This document shows, one piece after another, positions 1 through 10,458 of a DNA stretch of 64,000 nucleotides. The stretch comes from Mycolicibacterium neworleansense (GTDB lineage: Bacteria > Actinomycetota > Actinomycetes > Mycobacteriales > Mycobacteriaceae). A program made the translations under genes and the position numbers. Location: assembly GCF_001245615.1 (NCBI RefSeq), contig NZ_CWKH01000002.1:620001-684000 (forward strand). Direction: 5' to 3'. Numbering within the stretch: position 1 is the first letter of the stretch; every line of letters begins with the position of its first letter. The notes beneath the pieces were generated by a model. That model did not search any database. It was not told the DNA's origin and saw nothing but the letters and a program-made list of their open reading frames with translations.

Positions 1-1
1 T

Positions 2-988
2 CCGCGGCCCAGCCGCCTGCAGTTGCGACGCAAACTTCTGCTCTGGTCGATTCCCGTGCTGGTACTGCTGCTCCTGCTGGCGGTCAAGATCGCCAGTGTG
101 GGCATCCTCGGCAACAGGCTGCCCGGCCAGTTCGCGGCCCGCGACGATGCGGCCATGCAGAACACGCTCGAGTGGATCGATGTCGGCAACATCGGGCGCG
201 GCTTCCGCGAAGAGTTCGCCCAAGGTGACCTGCTGATGCTCCGCGGCGACGTCCCCGGCGCCTTCGACCGATTCAAGGCCGCGCACGAGAAGGAACCGAG
301 TGCCTGCCCGCCGCGCGGCAACTTCGCCCTGATCGCCGAGAAGCTCAGTGACAGTGAACTCAAACAGGGCAATTTCACCAAGGCGCGGGAAATCCTGACG
401 CCCGCGGTGGAAGCCGCCAACGGCGACACCGGATGCTTCACCACGTTCCCGTCCGCGAGCCCCGACATCCGCGCGTTCGTCGGTGAAACGCCCGAGCGGC
501 TGGCCAACAAGCTCGCAGCCCTCAAAGCCGGAGCGCTGACCAAGACGCCCGACGGCTACGACTACAAGCGTGCGCCCGGCGGCGGAATCGACTTCACCGA
601 GTCCAAGACCGGTCCCTGCCCCTATCCCGACGACGAAGCCCGCATGAAGGAATGCATCACGCTCAAGGACCGGGAAGTGGCACAGAAGACGGAGGCAGCG
701 CGCCAGGCTCAGCAACAGCAAGAACAGGCCCAGCAACCCCCGGCCGATCCCAACCAGCCACCGGCTCCCAATGCACCACCCCCACCCCCGCCGCCGACGC
801 CGACGCCGACGCCGGCCCCAGGACCGGGGCCGGGGCCGGGTCAGGGCCCGGGGACCGAAGCGCCCCTGAAATACCCTGACCACGTGGAGCTTCGTCCAGC
901 CGACGGTCCGGGTTTCTGCGACCCCGACGGAACCCCGCTCGGTCACTTGACCACAGCCCTGTGCAGCACGGCAGGACCCCAGCCGTGA
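2..988 (+). CDS. Membrane-anchored protein with proline-rich C-terminal region (5' end probably outside the window)
   Basis: The reading frame is open to the left window edge. A TTG at 23 could start it, but no ribosome binding site precedes it, so the true start probably lies upstream. Near the N-terminus is one strongly hydrophobic segment (WSIPVLVLLLLLAVKIA) preceded by Arg/Lys, typical of a signal anchor. The middle (about residues 50-200) is soluble and reads like a helical, TPR-like region (GDVPGAFDRFKAAHEKEP). A Gln-rich stretch follows, then a low-complexity Pro/Thr/Gly segment (PTPTPTPAPGPGPGPG) at about nucleotides 765-850, then a short Cys-containing tail. The stop overlaps the GTG start of the next gene, so the two are co-translated. 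I do not recognise the family; it is probably an envelope protein facing the outside. Confidence 0.7.
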   Translation, partial: PRPSRLQLRRKLLLWSIPVLVLLLLLAVKIASVGILGNRLPGQFAARDDAAMQNTLEWIDVGNIGRGFREEFAQGDLLMLRGDVPGAFDRFKAAHEKEPSACPPRGNFALIAEKLSDSELKQGNFTKAREILTPAVEAANGDTGCFTTFPSASPDIRAFVGETPERLANKLAALKAGALTKTPDGYDYKRAPGGGIDFTESKTGPCPYPDDEARMKECITLKDREVAQKTEAARQAQQQQEQAQQPPADPNQPPAPNAPPPPPPPTPTPTPAPGPGPGPGQGPGTEAPLKYPDHVELRPADGPGFCDPDGTPLGHLTTALCSTAGPQP

Positions 989-1833
989 GCGGGCCCAACG
1001 GGATGCCCGACCAGTGGTCATACTCGGCGCCGCCAGGTGCGACGAGTCCCCGAAAGCTGTCGCGGCGAACGATCATCCTCGGCAGCGTCGGCATCGGCGT
1101 CGCAGTGGTCCTGGTCGCGGCGCTCGTGGCCTGGCTGGCCTGGCCGCGGTCGGCGCCCATCGAGCACGCGGATGCGCCCGAAAAGGGCAGACCGCTGCTG
1201 AGCGACAAGCCACCCACGATGATCCTCAACGCGATCGACTTCGACTCGCTGTACCCGCCGGGCTACACCGAGTTCGACTACACAAAGATGAATCAGAGCG
1301 GGGGCTCCGGGTACGACCCCGACCGCGAATACAAATTCACGTCGGAGCCGCAGGGTTGTACGTCAGACGACGATCCGCTGTACACCGCCAAATGGGACTT
1401 CGGGGGCGACGACGATCCGGAGCGATACAAGGACGCCCGCATCTCACGCCTGATGTACCCGGTCGACGATCCCGGCGGCAACAAGGAAGACAGCAAGTCG
1501 TTCTCGCTCACGGTGTTCCCGTCGAAGGAACCGACCAGCCTCGACTTCGCCCGGCAGTGGTACGAGCGCTGCAAAGGCGCCAAGATCACCACCGTCATCA
1601 GCAAGCATGGCCAGGTCATCGAGACCAAGACCCGCTCACTTGACCATGTGGTGATCGCCGCACCCGAATCGGCCGCCGACGACTCCTTCGCGCTGACCAG
1701 CACGGAGCGGGAGGAGTGCGACTACTACGGCCTGGTCCGGGGAATGATCGTCAACGTGACCTGCCCGCCCGAACAGAAGGACGCCGGCGCGCAGTTGTTC
1801 CGCAAGGTCGTCATCGGGCTCCAGGAAGTTTGA
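985..1833 (+). CDS. Single-pass membrane protein of unknown function
   Basis: I chose the GTG at 985 because it overlaps the upstream stop as GTGA; an in-frame GTG at 961 would add eight residues. After about 22 polar residues and a basic patch (SPRKLSRR) comes one transmembrane helix (ILGSVGIGVAVVLVAALVAWLAW), then about 225 residues predicted outside the membrane. The exported part is rich in Asp, Tyr and Pro and has several Cys that could form disulfides (EPQGCTSD, WYERCKGAK, EREECDYYG, VNVTCPPE). The topology matches mycobacterial membrane-anchored domains of unknown function. Coupling to the upstream membrane protein suggests a shared envelope role. No catalytic motif was recognised. Confidence 0.75.
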   Translation: MSGPNGMPDQWSYSAPPGATSPRKLSRRTIILGSVGIGVAVVLVAALVAWLAWPRSAPIEHADAPEKGRPLLSDKPPTMILNAIDFDSLYPPGYTEFDYTKMNQSGGSGYDPDREYKFTSEPQGCTSDDDPLYTAKWDFGGDDDPERYKDARISRLMYPVDDPGGNKEDSKSFSLTVFPSKEPTSLDFARQWYERCKGAKITTVISKHGQVIETKTRSLDHVVIAAPESAADDSFALTSTEREECDYYGLVRGMIVNVTCPPEQKDAGAQLFRKVVIGLQEV

Positions 1834-1898
1834 GCCGCTCGGTGAGCTTCGGCGCGTAGGCTCGAGAAAGCAGCCAATCAGCGTCGAAAGGCAGCTTC

Positions 1899-2060
1899 AT
1901 GAGCATGGCACACACTCACAGCATCAACGAGATCCGGACCGCGATCCGGGAACTGTCGGTCCGGGCCGATCTGGCCCGTAAAGAGGGCCGCGCGGGCGAT
2001 GCCGGCGAGATCGAACAGCGCATCGCCAAATACCGGGACGAACTGGCCGCCCGGCCCTGA
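1899..2060 (+). CDS. Small conserved-looking protein, 53 residues
   Basis: A short frame starts at ATG 1899, with a GA-rich stretch (GAAAGG) about 10 bases upstream, and ends at TGA 2060. The product begins MSMAHTHSINEIRTAIRE and continues as a charged, strongly helical sequence (LARKEGRAGDAGEIEQRIAKYRDEL) with heptad-like spacing. It is cytosolic, with no signal or membrane segment. It lies 65 bases after the preceding gene on the same strand and converges with the flavin reductase gene. Codon use is high-GC at third positions like its neighbours, supporting a real gene. Function unknown; a small helical adaptor is possible. Confidence 0.55.
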   Translation: MSMAHTHSINEIRTAIRELSVRADLARKEGRAGDAGEIEQRIAKYRDELAARP

Positions 2061-2094
2061 ATCAGACGAGCCCGCGTGCGCAGGCCCCGCGCGA

Positions 2095-3598
<1,504 letters not shown>

Positions 3599-3662
3599 CG
3601 TCGCGACCGGCGGGATGGGCCAGGGTCGCGATCGCGGTGAACACAACCCGGCGGCTGGCCGG

Positions 3663-3668
3663 TAAGTT
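3663..3668 (+). promoter_or_regulatory. -10 element for a leaderless GAP-like transcript
   Basis: TAAGTT lies 11 bases before the ATG at 3679, so a start site about 7-11 bases downstream would fall at or next to the start codon. There is no Shine-Dalgarno sequence before the ATG. This fits leaderless initiation, which is common in mycobacteria. Inferred by eye. Confidence 0.4.
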
Positions 3669-3678
3669 GGCGCCCATC

Positions 3679-4341
3679 ATGTGGATTCCGCTTCTGGTGA
3701 TGGCCGCCGCCGTCAGCCTGGAGCCCTTCCGCATCGGCATGACCGTTCTGATGCTCAACCGCCCGCGGCCGCTGCTGCAACTGCTGGCCTTCCTCATCGG
3801 CGGATTTGCCATGGGCACCACGGTGGGCATGGTGGTGCTGTTCCTCCTGCGGCCAGCCCTCGGGTCGGCCCATTTCACCCTGCCCAGGATGCAGCTGGTG
3901 GTGGGGGCACTGGCCCTCGTGACGGCAGCCGTCCTGGCCGTGGGATGGCCGACGCGTGTGGCGGGGCCGAAACCCGGCCGAGAGCCCGGGCCATTGATGG
4001 CACGCATCCGGCAACTGCTGGGCGGCCATTCGCTGTGGACCGCCGGCGTCGCGGGCCTGGGCATCGCGCTGCCCTCGGTCGACTATCTGGCCGCGCTGGC
4101 GCTCATCGTCGCCTCCGGTGCCGCGGCAGCCACCCAGATGGGTGCCCTGCTGCTGTTCAACGTGGTGGCGTTCGGCCTCGTGGAGATTCCGCTGATCTCC
4201 TACCTCGTGGCACCCGAACGCACCCGGGCCACGCTGGCAGCCCTGCACGACTGGCTGCAGACCCAGCGCCACCGCAAGGTCGCCGCCGTGCTGGCGATCG
4301 TCGGCTGCGTGCTGCTCGTCGTGGGATTCGCCGGCCTGTAG
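3679..4341 (+). CDS. GAP/Sap-family integral membrane protein of the TPP locus
   Basis: A polytopic protein of 220 residues with about six hydrophobic segments (WIPLLVMAAAVSLEPFRIG; LLAFLIGGFAMGTTVGMVVLFLL; LVVGALALVTAAVLAVG; VAGLGIALPSVDYLAALALIVASGA; ALLLFNVVAFGLVEIPLISYLVA; VAAVLAIVGCVLLVVGFA). The start MWIPLL..EPFRIG is typical of the GAP family (small integral membrane proteins linked to glycolipid transport). A GTG at 3637 would add 14 residues; I prefer the ATG because of the -10 element. In M. smegmatis a GAP-like gene closes the TPP cluster next to fadD23, and here it converges with fadD23 28 bases away. A role in TPP translocation is inferred by family and position. Confidence 0.8.
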   Translation: MWIPLLVMAAAVSLEPFRIGMTVLMLNRPRPLLQLLAFLIGGFAMGTTVGMVVLFLLRPALGSAHFTLPRMQLVVGALALVTAAVLAVGWPTRVAGPKPGREPGPLMARIRQLLGGHSLWTAGVAGLGIALPSVDYLAALALIVASGAAAATQMGALLLFNVVAFGLVEIPLISYLVAPERTRATLAALHDWLQTQRHRKVAAVLAIVGCVLLVVGFAGL

Positions 4342-4369
4342 GCCGTCAGCCCTTTCCGGCAGGATGAGC

Positions 4370-6121
4370 TCAGACGTCCAAGCGCGTGAATTCGTCCTGC
4401 CGGTACTGCTCGACGCAGGCCGCGCGCCGGACCTTGCCGCTCGTCGTCGTCGGAATCGAGCCCGGAGACACCAGGACGAGATCCCCGACGTTCAACCCGT
4501 GCGCATTGGAGATCGCCGAAGTGACATCGCTCTTGATCTCCTTGAGCCAGTGCACCGCCTCCACGGTGGACTCTCCCCGCTTCTTGACCTCGATCACCGT
4601 CACCAGCTTCTCGGTGCTGTTCACCGGAACCGAGATCGCCGCGACCCGGCCGCCGGTGATCTGCTGGACCGTTGCCTCGATGTCCTCGGGATAGTGATTG
4701 CGACCGCGGATGATCAGTAGATCCTTGATGCGCCCGACGATGAACAGGTCGTCATCGGAGACGAAGCCCAGATCACCGGTTTTCAGCCACGGTCCGTCCG
4801 GCGTGCCCGGCGTCGGATCGACGAGGGTGGCGCCGAAGCACTGCTGCTCCTCGGGCGACCTGCTCCAGTAGCCGGCCGCGACGTTGTCGCCGTGCACCCA
4901 GATCTCGCCGACCACGTCCTGCGCACATTCCCGGTTCGTGTCGGAGTCGACGATCCGCACCACCGGTGACTGCGGCAGGTCGTATTTCACGAGCGCAGTG
5001 CCGGATCCGGCCGCGCAGCGCCGCACCCGGCCCGCAGACAACTCATCGACGTCGAAGTGACCCACCTCCGACGATTCCCGCCACGTGCCGGTGGCCACGA
5101 ATACCGTTGCCTCGGCCAGCCCGTACGACGGACGCAGCATGTCCTCGCGAAAATCGAAGTGGGCGAAGCGATCTGCGAACCGTTCCAAGGTGGCCGGTTC
5201 CACCCGCTCGGCGCCGTTGATGATGCCGATCACCCCGCCGAGGTCCAGGCCGGCGAGGTCGGCATCCTTGGTCTTACGAGCCGCCAGGTCGAAGGCGAAA
5301 TTCGGTGCCGCGGAAAAGGTCTGAGGACTCTCAGCGAGTGCGCGGATCCACCTGGACGGCCGCTCCAGGAACGCCAACGGGCTGGTCAGTACCGCGGGAT
5401 AGCCGCTCAGGATGGGCGCGCAGACACCCAGCACCAGGCCCATGTCATGGTAGAAGGGCAACCACGACACGATCGTCGCCTTGGCGGATCTGAGCTGCGC
5501 ATCCGCGAAGAAGCCCCGCATCAGCTGCTCGAAATTCGCCTGGACGTTGCGGTGCGAGATCATCACGCCCGTGGGCAGCCGGGTCGAACCCGAGCTGTAC
5601 TGCAGGTACGCCGTGGCGGGGAATTCGGCGGGGCCACCGTCGGATTCGTCTGATACGTCGTCGGCGTCCAGATTCAGCGAATCGATCACGACGATCTTCG
5701 GAGCGGTGTTCATACGTGACTGATCCACGTAGTCTCCGACATCCTCGGCGACCGCGGATGTCGTCAGGACAACCGACGGTTTGGTGTCGACGAACACCGC
5801 ACTCACCCGGTCATGGCTTGAGCCGCGATGCGGCAAGGGCAGCGGCACCGCAACGAACCCGGCCTGCATCGATCCCAGGAACGCCAAGATGTACTCGAGC
5901 CCCTGCGGCGCCAGGATCACCGCCCGGTCACCGACCGACCCGTGAAGCCCGATCTCGCGCGCCACACTCATCGTCCGGCGGGACAGCTCAGACCACGTCA
6001 GGGTCTCGGTGACGCCCGCGGGATCGTCGGCGTAATCGGTGAAGGTGAAGGCCACATCGTCGGGGCGCAGACTGGCGCGCCCATGCAGCATCGACAGAAT
6101 TGATGACTGGGGGGTTGGCAT
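4370..6121 (-). CDS. fadD23: Long-chain fatty-acid AMP ligase FadD23-like (TPP locus)
   Basis: This adenylating enzyme of 583 residues is read from the ATG at 6121; an in-frame ATG at 6151 would add 10 residues not expected in the family. The AMP-binding P-loop-like motif is [15 protein letters not shown] (around residue 170), followed by the FAAL core ([11 protein letters not shown]), the adenine-binding region ([16 protein letters not shown]) and the hinge ([33 protein letters not shown]). FAAL enzymes make acyl-AMP and hand the acyl group to a PKS. Its place as last gene of the papA3-mmpL10-PE-fadD23 operon identifies it as the ligase supplying starter acyl chains to the TPP Pks. All key motifs look intact. 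Confidence 0.93.
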   Translation of the reverse strand: MPTPQSSILSMLHGRASLRPDDVAFTFTDYADDPAGVTETLTWSELSRRTMSVAREIGLHGSVGDRAVILAPQGLEYILAFLGSMQAGFVAVPLPLPHRGSSHDRVSAVFVDTKPSVVLTTSAVAEDVGDYVDQSRMNTAPKIVVIDSLNLDADDVSDESDGGPAEFPATAYLQYSSGSTRLPTGVMISHRNVQANFEQLMRGFFADAQLRSAKATIVSWLPFYHDMGLVLGVCAPILSGYPAVLTSPLAFLERPSRWIRALAESPQTFSAAPNFAFDLAARKTKDADLAGLDLGGVIGIINGAERVEPATLERFADRFAHFDFREDMLRPSYGLAEATVFVATGTWRESSEVGHFDVDELSAGRVRRCAAGSGTALVKYDLPQSPVVRIVDSDTNRECAQDVVGEIWVHGDNVAAGYWSRSPEEQQCFGATLVDPTPGTPDGPWLKTGDLGFVSDDDLFIVGRIKDLLIIRGRNHYPEDIEATVQQITGGRVAAISVPVNSTEKLVTVIEVKKRGESTVEAVHWLKEIKSDVTSAISNAHGLNVGDLVLVSPGSIPTTTSGKVRRAACVEQYRQDEFTRLDV

Positions 6122-6167
6122 CACATCACGTCCGTAACTCGTCGAATCCATTGGCTCGCAGTCGTTG

Positions 6168-7307
6168 TCAGCCCGCGCCCTGCGGGTTCAGCAGTGACAG
6201 GGCGGCGTTGGCCAGTTCCGACATCGGATCGGTGCCGCCGCCGAACGTCGCCTCGTTGGCCGGTGCGGTGACTTCGGCGGGATCGAAGCCGTTCACCGGG
6301 TCCACCGTGATCGGAGCGGTCGCCGGATCGTCGTTGCGCGAATAACCCGCATCCACCATGGGCAGCAGGATCGAGTCCAGGCGGTTCAGCGTGTGCTGGT
6401 CATAACCGAGATATTTGAAGGGCAACACCAGCGGCAGGTGTTCTTCAGGTACCAGGTACGTCGTCGTCGTCGCACCCTTGGAGTTCACCGTCGTCCGGAT
6501 GTTCTGCGGCGGAACGTTGCTCGGGTTGGTGAACGCGATCGCGGTGTGACCGGTGGCCAGACCCGCGATCGCATTGATGACGCTCATCCAGTTGTCGGGC
6601 CGATCCGGCCAGTCGGCGATGCTGTCGTACGCCGAGATGAACTGGTCGGTGTGGTACTGGCTCTCCACGGGAGCCGGGATGCGGTAGTCCATGAACGGCA
6701 CCACGCTGCCCACGGGAAAGTTCTGCGTCAGGAAGCTCTCACCGAAGGGGTGCTTGGCAATCGGGTCACCGAACGTCGCGAAGGACAGCTGATCCGGTGG
6801 CGGAGCAGTCGGGTCATTGGCCAGCCGCGCCTTGACGGCATTGAGCACGAGCGCGCCCTCGGACAGCCCCATCGCTGTTCCCTTGCCGCCGTTGCGGATG
6901 GCCGCGTCGAGGTTTCCCTCACCCTCGTCGACCGACTCACCGATGCTGGGCCCGTCGAGACCGATGCCGGGATAGATCTGCTCTCCGAGAGCACCGATAC
7001 CGGGGAAGAGACGTTCCAGCGTGTGGCCCTGAACCTGACCTGCCGGGTAGTCGACCTTCGTCCGCTTCATCCCGGGGAACCAGTGCTCACCCGTCATCCG
7101 GATGTACTCGTCGTAGGGAATCCCGAGGACGTGGGCACCGCCGAGGGCGTACGCGGTTCCGGGGTTCGACGACCCGGTGCCCGGGCCTGCGGGCACCGGC
7201 GGACCGGGGGGCGGCGTGTCGTCGGCCGACGCACTCCCGAGCACGCCGAACGTTCCGGTGACGCCGGCAGTCATCAATACTGCAAGTCCTGCAAGGAGTT
7301 TCTTCAT
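6168..7307 (-). CDS. Secreted PE-PPE-domain acyltransferase of the TPP pathway
   Basis: The start ATG at 7307 follows an AGGAG motif; a GTG at 7313 is too close to it. The N-terminus [28 protein letters not shown] is a classical signal peptide, cleaved near ASA-DD, so the protein acts outside the cytoplasmic membrane. A Pro-rich linker is followed by a PE-PPE alpha/beta-hydrolase-like domain ([17 protein letters not shown].., nucleophile region [21 protein letters not shown] with G-x-S-x-G, then [15 protein letters not shown]). The homologue in the M. smegmatis TPP locus (called PE) is credited with the last polyphleoyl transfer onto diacyltrehalose, resembling Chp enzymes of sulfolipid and PAT synthesis. 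It lies between mmpL10 and fadD23. Confidence 0.88.
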   Translation of the reverse strand: MKKLLAGLAVLMTAGVTGTFGVLGSASADDTPPPGPPVPAGPGTGSSNPGTAYALGGAHVLGIPYDEYIRMTGEHWFPGMKRTKVDYPAGQVQGHTLERLFPGIGALGEQIYPGIGLDGPSIGESVDEGEGNLDAAIRNGGKGTAMGLSEGALVLNAVKARLANDPTAPPPDQLSFATFGDPIAKHPFGESFLTQNFPVGSVVPFMDYRIPAPVESQYHTDQFISAYDSIADWPDRPDNWMSVINAIAGLATGHTAIAFTNPSNVPPQNIRTTVNSKGATTTTYLVPEEHLPLVLPFKYLGYDQHTLNRLDSILLPMVDAGYSRNDDPATAPITVDPVNGFDPAEVTAPANEATFGGGTDPMSELANAALSLLNPQGAG

Positions 7308-7428
7308 CTCCACTCCTGATCGCCCCGCTCAGTTCGTAGTTTCACACACATCACGCGTGCGCGCTCATCCGCCGTTGCGTCCGCAAATTCAAGATCGCTT
7401 TTCACGTGCGCCGGACCCGTCTCGCTCC

Positions 7429-10407
7429 TCACGTGCGCAGCCTCCCCCCGGCCACCCGCGATGGCCACCAGTTCGCCCTGCCGGCCAGCGCAGCGATGGC
7501 GGGCACCGTGATGGTGCGCACCACGAAGGTGTCCAGCAGGATGCCCACTCCGATCATGAAGCCGCCCTGCACCACTATGCCGATCGAGGAGAACATCAGG
7601 CCGGCCACCGAGGCGGCGAAGATCAGACCCGCTGCGGTAATGACGCCGCCTGTCGAACTCAGCGTACGGATCACGCCGTACCGCGTGCTGTGCGGAGACT
7701 CGTCCCGCAGTCTCGATACCAGCAGCATGTTGTAGTCGGCACCGACCGCGATCAGCACCACGAAGGCCAGTGGCGGAACGCTCCAGTGCAATTGCTGACC
7801 GAGGAAGGACTGGAACACCAAGACGCTGATGCCGAGGGCCGCGAAGTACGAGACGACCACGGACCCGACCAGGTACAGCGGTGCGATGATCGACCGCAAC
7901 AGCAACATCAGGATCAGCAGCACCACGATGAGGGTCGCGGTCATGATGAACCTGATGTCCTGCTGGTAGTAATCACGCGTATCCCGCAGTGCGGCCGGGA
8001 ATCCGCCCATCGAGATCGTGGCGTCGGCCAGCGTGGTGTTCGGCTGGGCACCCCGAGCGACATCCTGGATCTGGTTGACCTGATCCATCGCCTCGGCGCT
8101 GAACGGGTTGAGCTTGGTCTGCACCAGATACCGCACGGTGCGGCCATCCGGCGAAACGTATGCCGCCGAGGCCTTCTTGAACTCCGGCATGTTCAGCACC
8201 TCGGGCGGGATGTTGAATCCCGCCTGCGCCGGATCCGCGGCGTCGTTGCGCATCGTCAGCAGGAAGGACGAGGCCTGGTTCAGCCCGGCCGAGATCACCT
8301 TGATCTGCTTGACGAGTTCCTCGACGCCGCCCGCCACTTCCCGGCTTCCACCGGCCAGGCGGTTGGCGCCCTGCTGCAGATCCTTCAGGCCGGACTGCGG
8401 ACCGCCCGGCTTGTTCAGCCCCATCGTCTTGACCGCCTTGTTGACGCTGGCGAGCGCGGCGTTCAGCTTGGTGACCGTGGAGTTGAGAGACTGCTTCTCG
8501 TCACCCGCGCCGTTCAGTTGATGCGCCAGGTCGTTGATCTGGTCGAGGCTGCCGTCCTTGTTCGCCTCGACGAGCCGCTGAAACTGGATACGGGTTTCGA
8601 CGCAGGACGGGTTGTTGTCGCAGACCGCGTTGTTCTGCAGCGCCGCCAGGACCGGTTCGATCCAGCCGAAGATGTTCTTGACGGCCGACAGGTTGTACCC
8701 CATCGCATTGGAGAGCGCATTGACGCTCTGCACGAGCTTCGCCGCGGTTTCGACGTCCTTCACCAGTTTGTCGCCGCCGTATTCGGTGCGCACCGAGGAG
8801 AACGTGTCCACCAGGCTCTGCAGGCTGGGCGCGATCTGGTTGATCTGGGTGCGCACGTCGGCGAGGCTGCCGGCCAGCGTGTTGGCGCCGGCGGCCAGTC
8901 GGTTGAGATCGCCCGAGCGCTGATCGATCTGGGTGGAGCCGTCGGCCAGCCGAGTGCCGACGATGCCCGCCTGGAACGTGGCCCGGAATTCCGCGGGCAC
9001 CTCGCCCAGCGGACGGGAGATGCCGCTGACCAGACCGACGTCGGGCAACTGGGCGACGCGCGAAGCCATCTGCTCAAGGTCCGCCATCCCCCTCGGCGTG
9101 CGCAGATCGTGCGGCGACTGGATGAGGATGTATTCGGGGATCGACTGGCTGATCGGGAAATGTCGTTCGACGGCGGCGTAGCCGATCGAGCTGGGCGCAG
9201 ACGCCGCCACCACCTTGCGATCGTCGTAGTTGTACTGCGCGAAGATCGCGGCGCCGGCGAGCAGCGCCAGCACGAGAAGGCTGGCGACCAGATGTGGCAC
9301 CGGACGGCGCACGATGCGGATGCCCGAACGCCGCCAGAACCGGGCGGTCAGCTCGCGTCGCGGCTTCACCCAGCCGCGCGGTCCGACCAGCACCAGGATG
9401 GCCGGCAAGAGAGTGAGCCCGGCGAGGTAGGCGACGGCGATACCGATCGCGGCTGCCACTCCGACCGTCTTGAACACGCCCATCTTGGTGAAGCTCAACA
9501 GCAGGAAGGTGACTCCCACCGTCGCCGCCGATGCGGTGATCACCTTCCCGATCGACATCATCGCCGCCCGGACCGCCTGGTCGAAGTCTTTGCCCGACCT
9601 CAGATAGTCGTGATAGCGGCTGATCAGGAACACCGCGTAATCCGTGCCTGCGCCGGCCATGATGGCACTGAGGAATACGACGGACTGGTTCGAGACACCG
9701 GCACCTGTCAGCTCCGAGAATCCCGCGACCAGTGACTGGGCGATGAGTAGGGACGAGCCGATCGTCAGCAACGGCAGCAGCATCGTCACCGGACTTCGGT
9801 AGACCACCAGCAGCACCGCCAGGACCAGGACCGCGATCGCGATCTCGATCGGAAGCCGGTCGTTCTCACCCGCGACGGTGAGGTCGGCGGCGGTGGCCGC
9901 GGGGCCCGTGAGATGCACTTGGAGGGGGCTGCCCGCGGTGTTGATTCTGACGATCTCGGAGACCCGGTTGAACGAGTCCATCGCCCGCGGTGTTCCCAGC
10001 TCACCCACCAGGCCCACCGGCAACACCCAGGTGGTCTTGTCCTTGCTGGTCAAGAACTGCCGTAGCTGTGGAGTGCCGATGAAGTCCTGGACGCTCTCGA
10101 CATCGGTCACGTCGTCGCGCAGCGCGTCCACCAGCTTGCGGTAGGACGCCTCATCCCTTGGGCCGAGCCCGTCCTCGTTGATCAGGGCCACCAACAGCAG
10201 ATTGTTGTTGCCCGATTCGTGGAACGCCTCGGTCATCTTTGCCGCGGTGACACTCGACGGTGCGTCGCCGGGCAGGATGGACAGCGGGTGCTTCTGGGCC
10301 ATGTCGTTCAGCGACGGACATACCAGGGGCAGGGCAACAAGCAGCGCCGCCCAGATCCCTATCACCGCCCAGGGCCACCGGACTACGAAATCGGCCAGCC
10401 GTCGCAT
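7429..10407 (-). CDS. mmpL10: RND-family lipid transporter MmpL10 (TPP export)
   Basis: The 992-residue protein has MmpL architecture: an N-terminal transmembrane helix (VVRWPWAVIGIWAALLVALPLV), a first periplasmic porter domain, five helices around residues 190-370 (including AIMAGAGTDYAVFLISRYHDYLRSG, carrying the family GTDY motif), a second large periplasmic domain with a helical hairpin (about 480-700, with Cys in AVCDNNPSCVETR), and a final helix bundle (VGADYNMLLVSRLRDESPHSTRYG). The Asp-Tyr pairs in both bundles are the proton-relay positions of the family. MmpL10 in this gene order is required for exporting the diacyltrehalose precursor or TPP across the inner membrane. It follows papA3 by 51 bases. 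Confidence 0.93.
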   Translation of the reverse strand: MRRLADFVVRWPWAVIGIWAALLVALPLVCPSLNDMAQKHPLSILPGDAPSSVTAAKMTEAFHESGNNNLLLVALINEDGLGPRDEASYRKLVDALRDDVTDVESVQDFIGTPQLRQFLTSKDKTTWVLPVGLVGELGTPRAMDSFNRVSEIVRINTAGSPLQVHLTGPAATAADLTVAGENDRLPIEIAIAVLVLAVLLVVYRSPVTMLLPLLTIGSSLLIAQSLVAGFSELTGAGVSNQSVVFLSAIMAGAGTDYAVFLISRYHDYLRSGKDFDQAVRAAMMSIGKVITASAATVGVTFLLLSFTKMGVFKTVGVAAAIGIAVAYLAGLTLLPAILVLVGPRGWVKPRRELTARFWRRSGIRIVRRPVPHLVASLLVLALLAGAAIFAQYNYDDRKVVAASAPSSIGYAAVERHFPISQSIPEYILIQSPHDLRTPRGMADLEQMASRVAQLPDVGLVSGISRPLGEVPAEFRATFQAGIVGTRLADGSTQIDQRSGDLNRLAAGANTLAGSLADVRTQINQIAPSLQSLVDTFSSVRTEYGGDKLVKDVETAAKLVQSVNALSNAMGYNLSAVKNIFGWIEPVLAALQNNAVCDNNPSCVETRIQFQRLVEANKDGSLDQINDLAHQLNGAGDEKQSLNSTVTKLNAALASVNKAVKTMGLNKPGGPQSGLKDLQQGANRLAGGSREVAGGVEELVKQIKVISAGLNQASSFLLTMRNDAADPAQAGFNIPPEVLNMPEFKKASAAYVSPDGRTVRYLVQTKLNPFSAEAMDQVNQIQDVARGAQPNTTLADATISMGGFPAALRDTRDYYQQDIRFIMTATLIVVLLILMLLLRSIIAPLYLVGSVVVSYFAALGISVLVFQSFLGQQLHWSVPPLAFVVLIAVGADYNMLLVSRLRDESPHSTRYGVIRTLSSTGGVITAAGLIFAASVAGLMFSSIGIVVQGGFMIGVGILLDTFVVRTITVPAIAALAGRANWWPSRVAGGRLRT

Positions 10408-10458
10408 CTCGTCCTCACCCTCGCGCCGAAGTTGCGCATCGCATCGATTTGCTCGCCG

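Noticed and set aside
765..850. GACGCC and GGGGCC tandem repeats as a satellite or slippage locus
   Set aside because: They encode the Pro/Thr/Gly-rich region of the first protein in frame and are short; ordinary low-complexity coding sequence.
7177..9735. Very long open frame (852 codons) on the plus strand
   Set aside because: It is antisense to mmpL10 and PE; its translation is Arg/His/Gln-rich with no domain, as expected from high-GC codon bias in the opposite strand.
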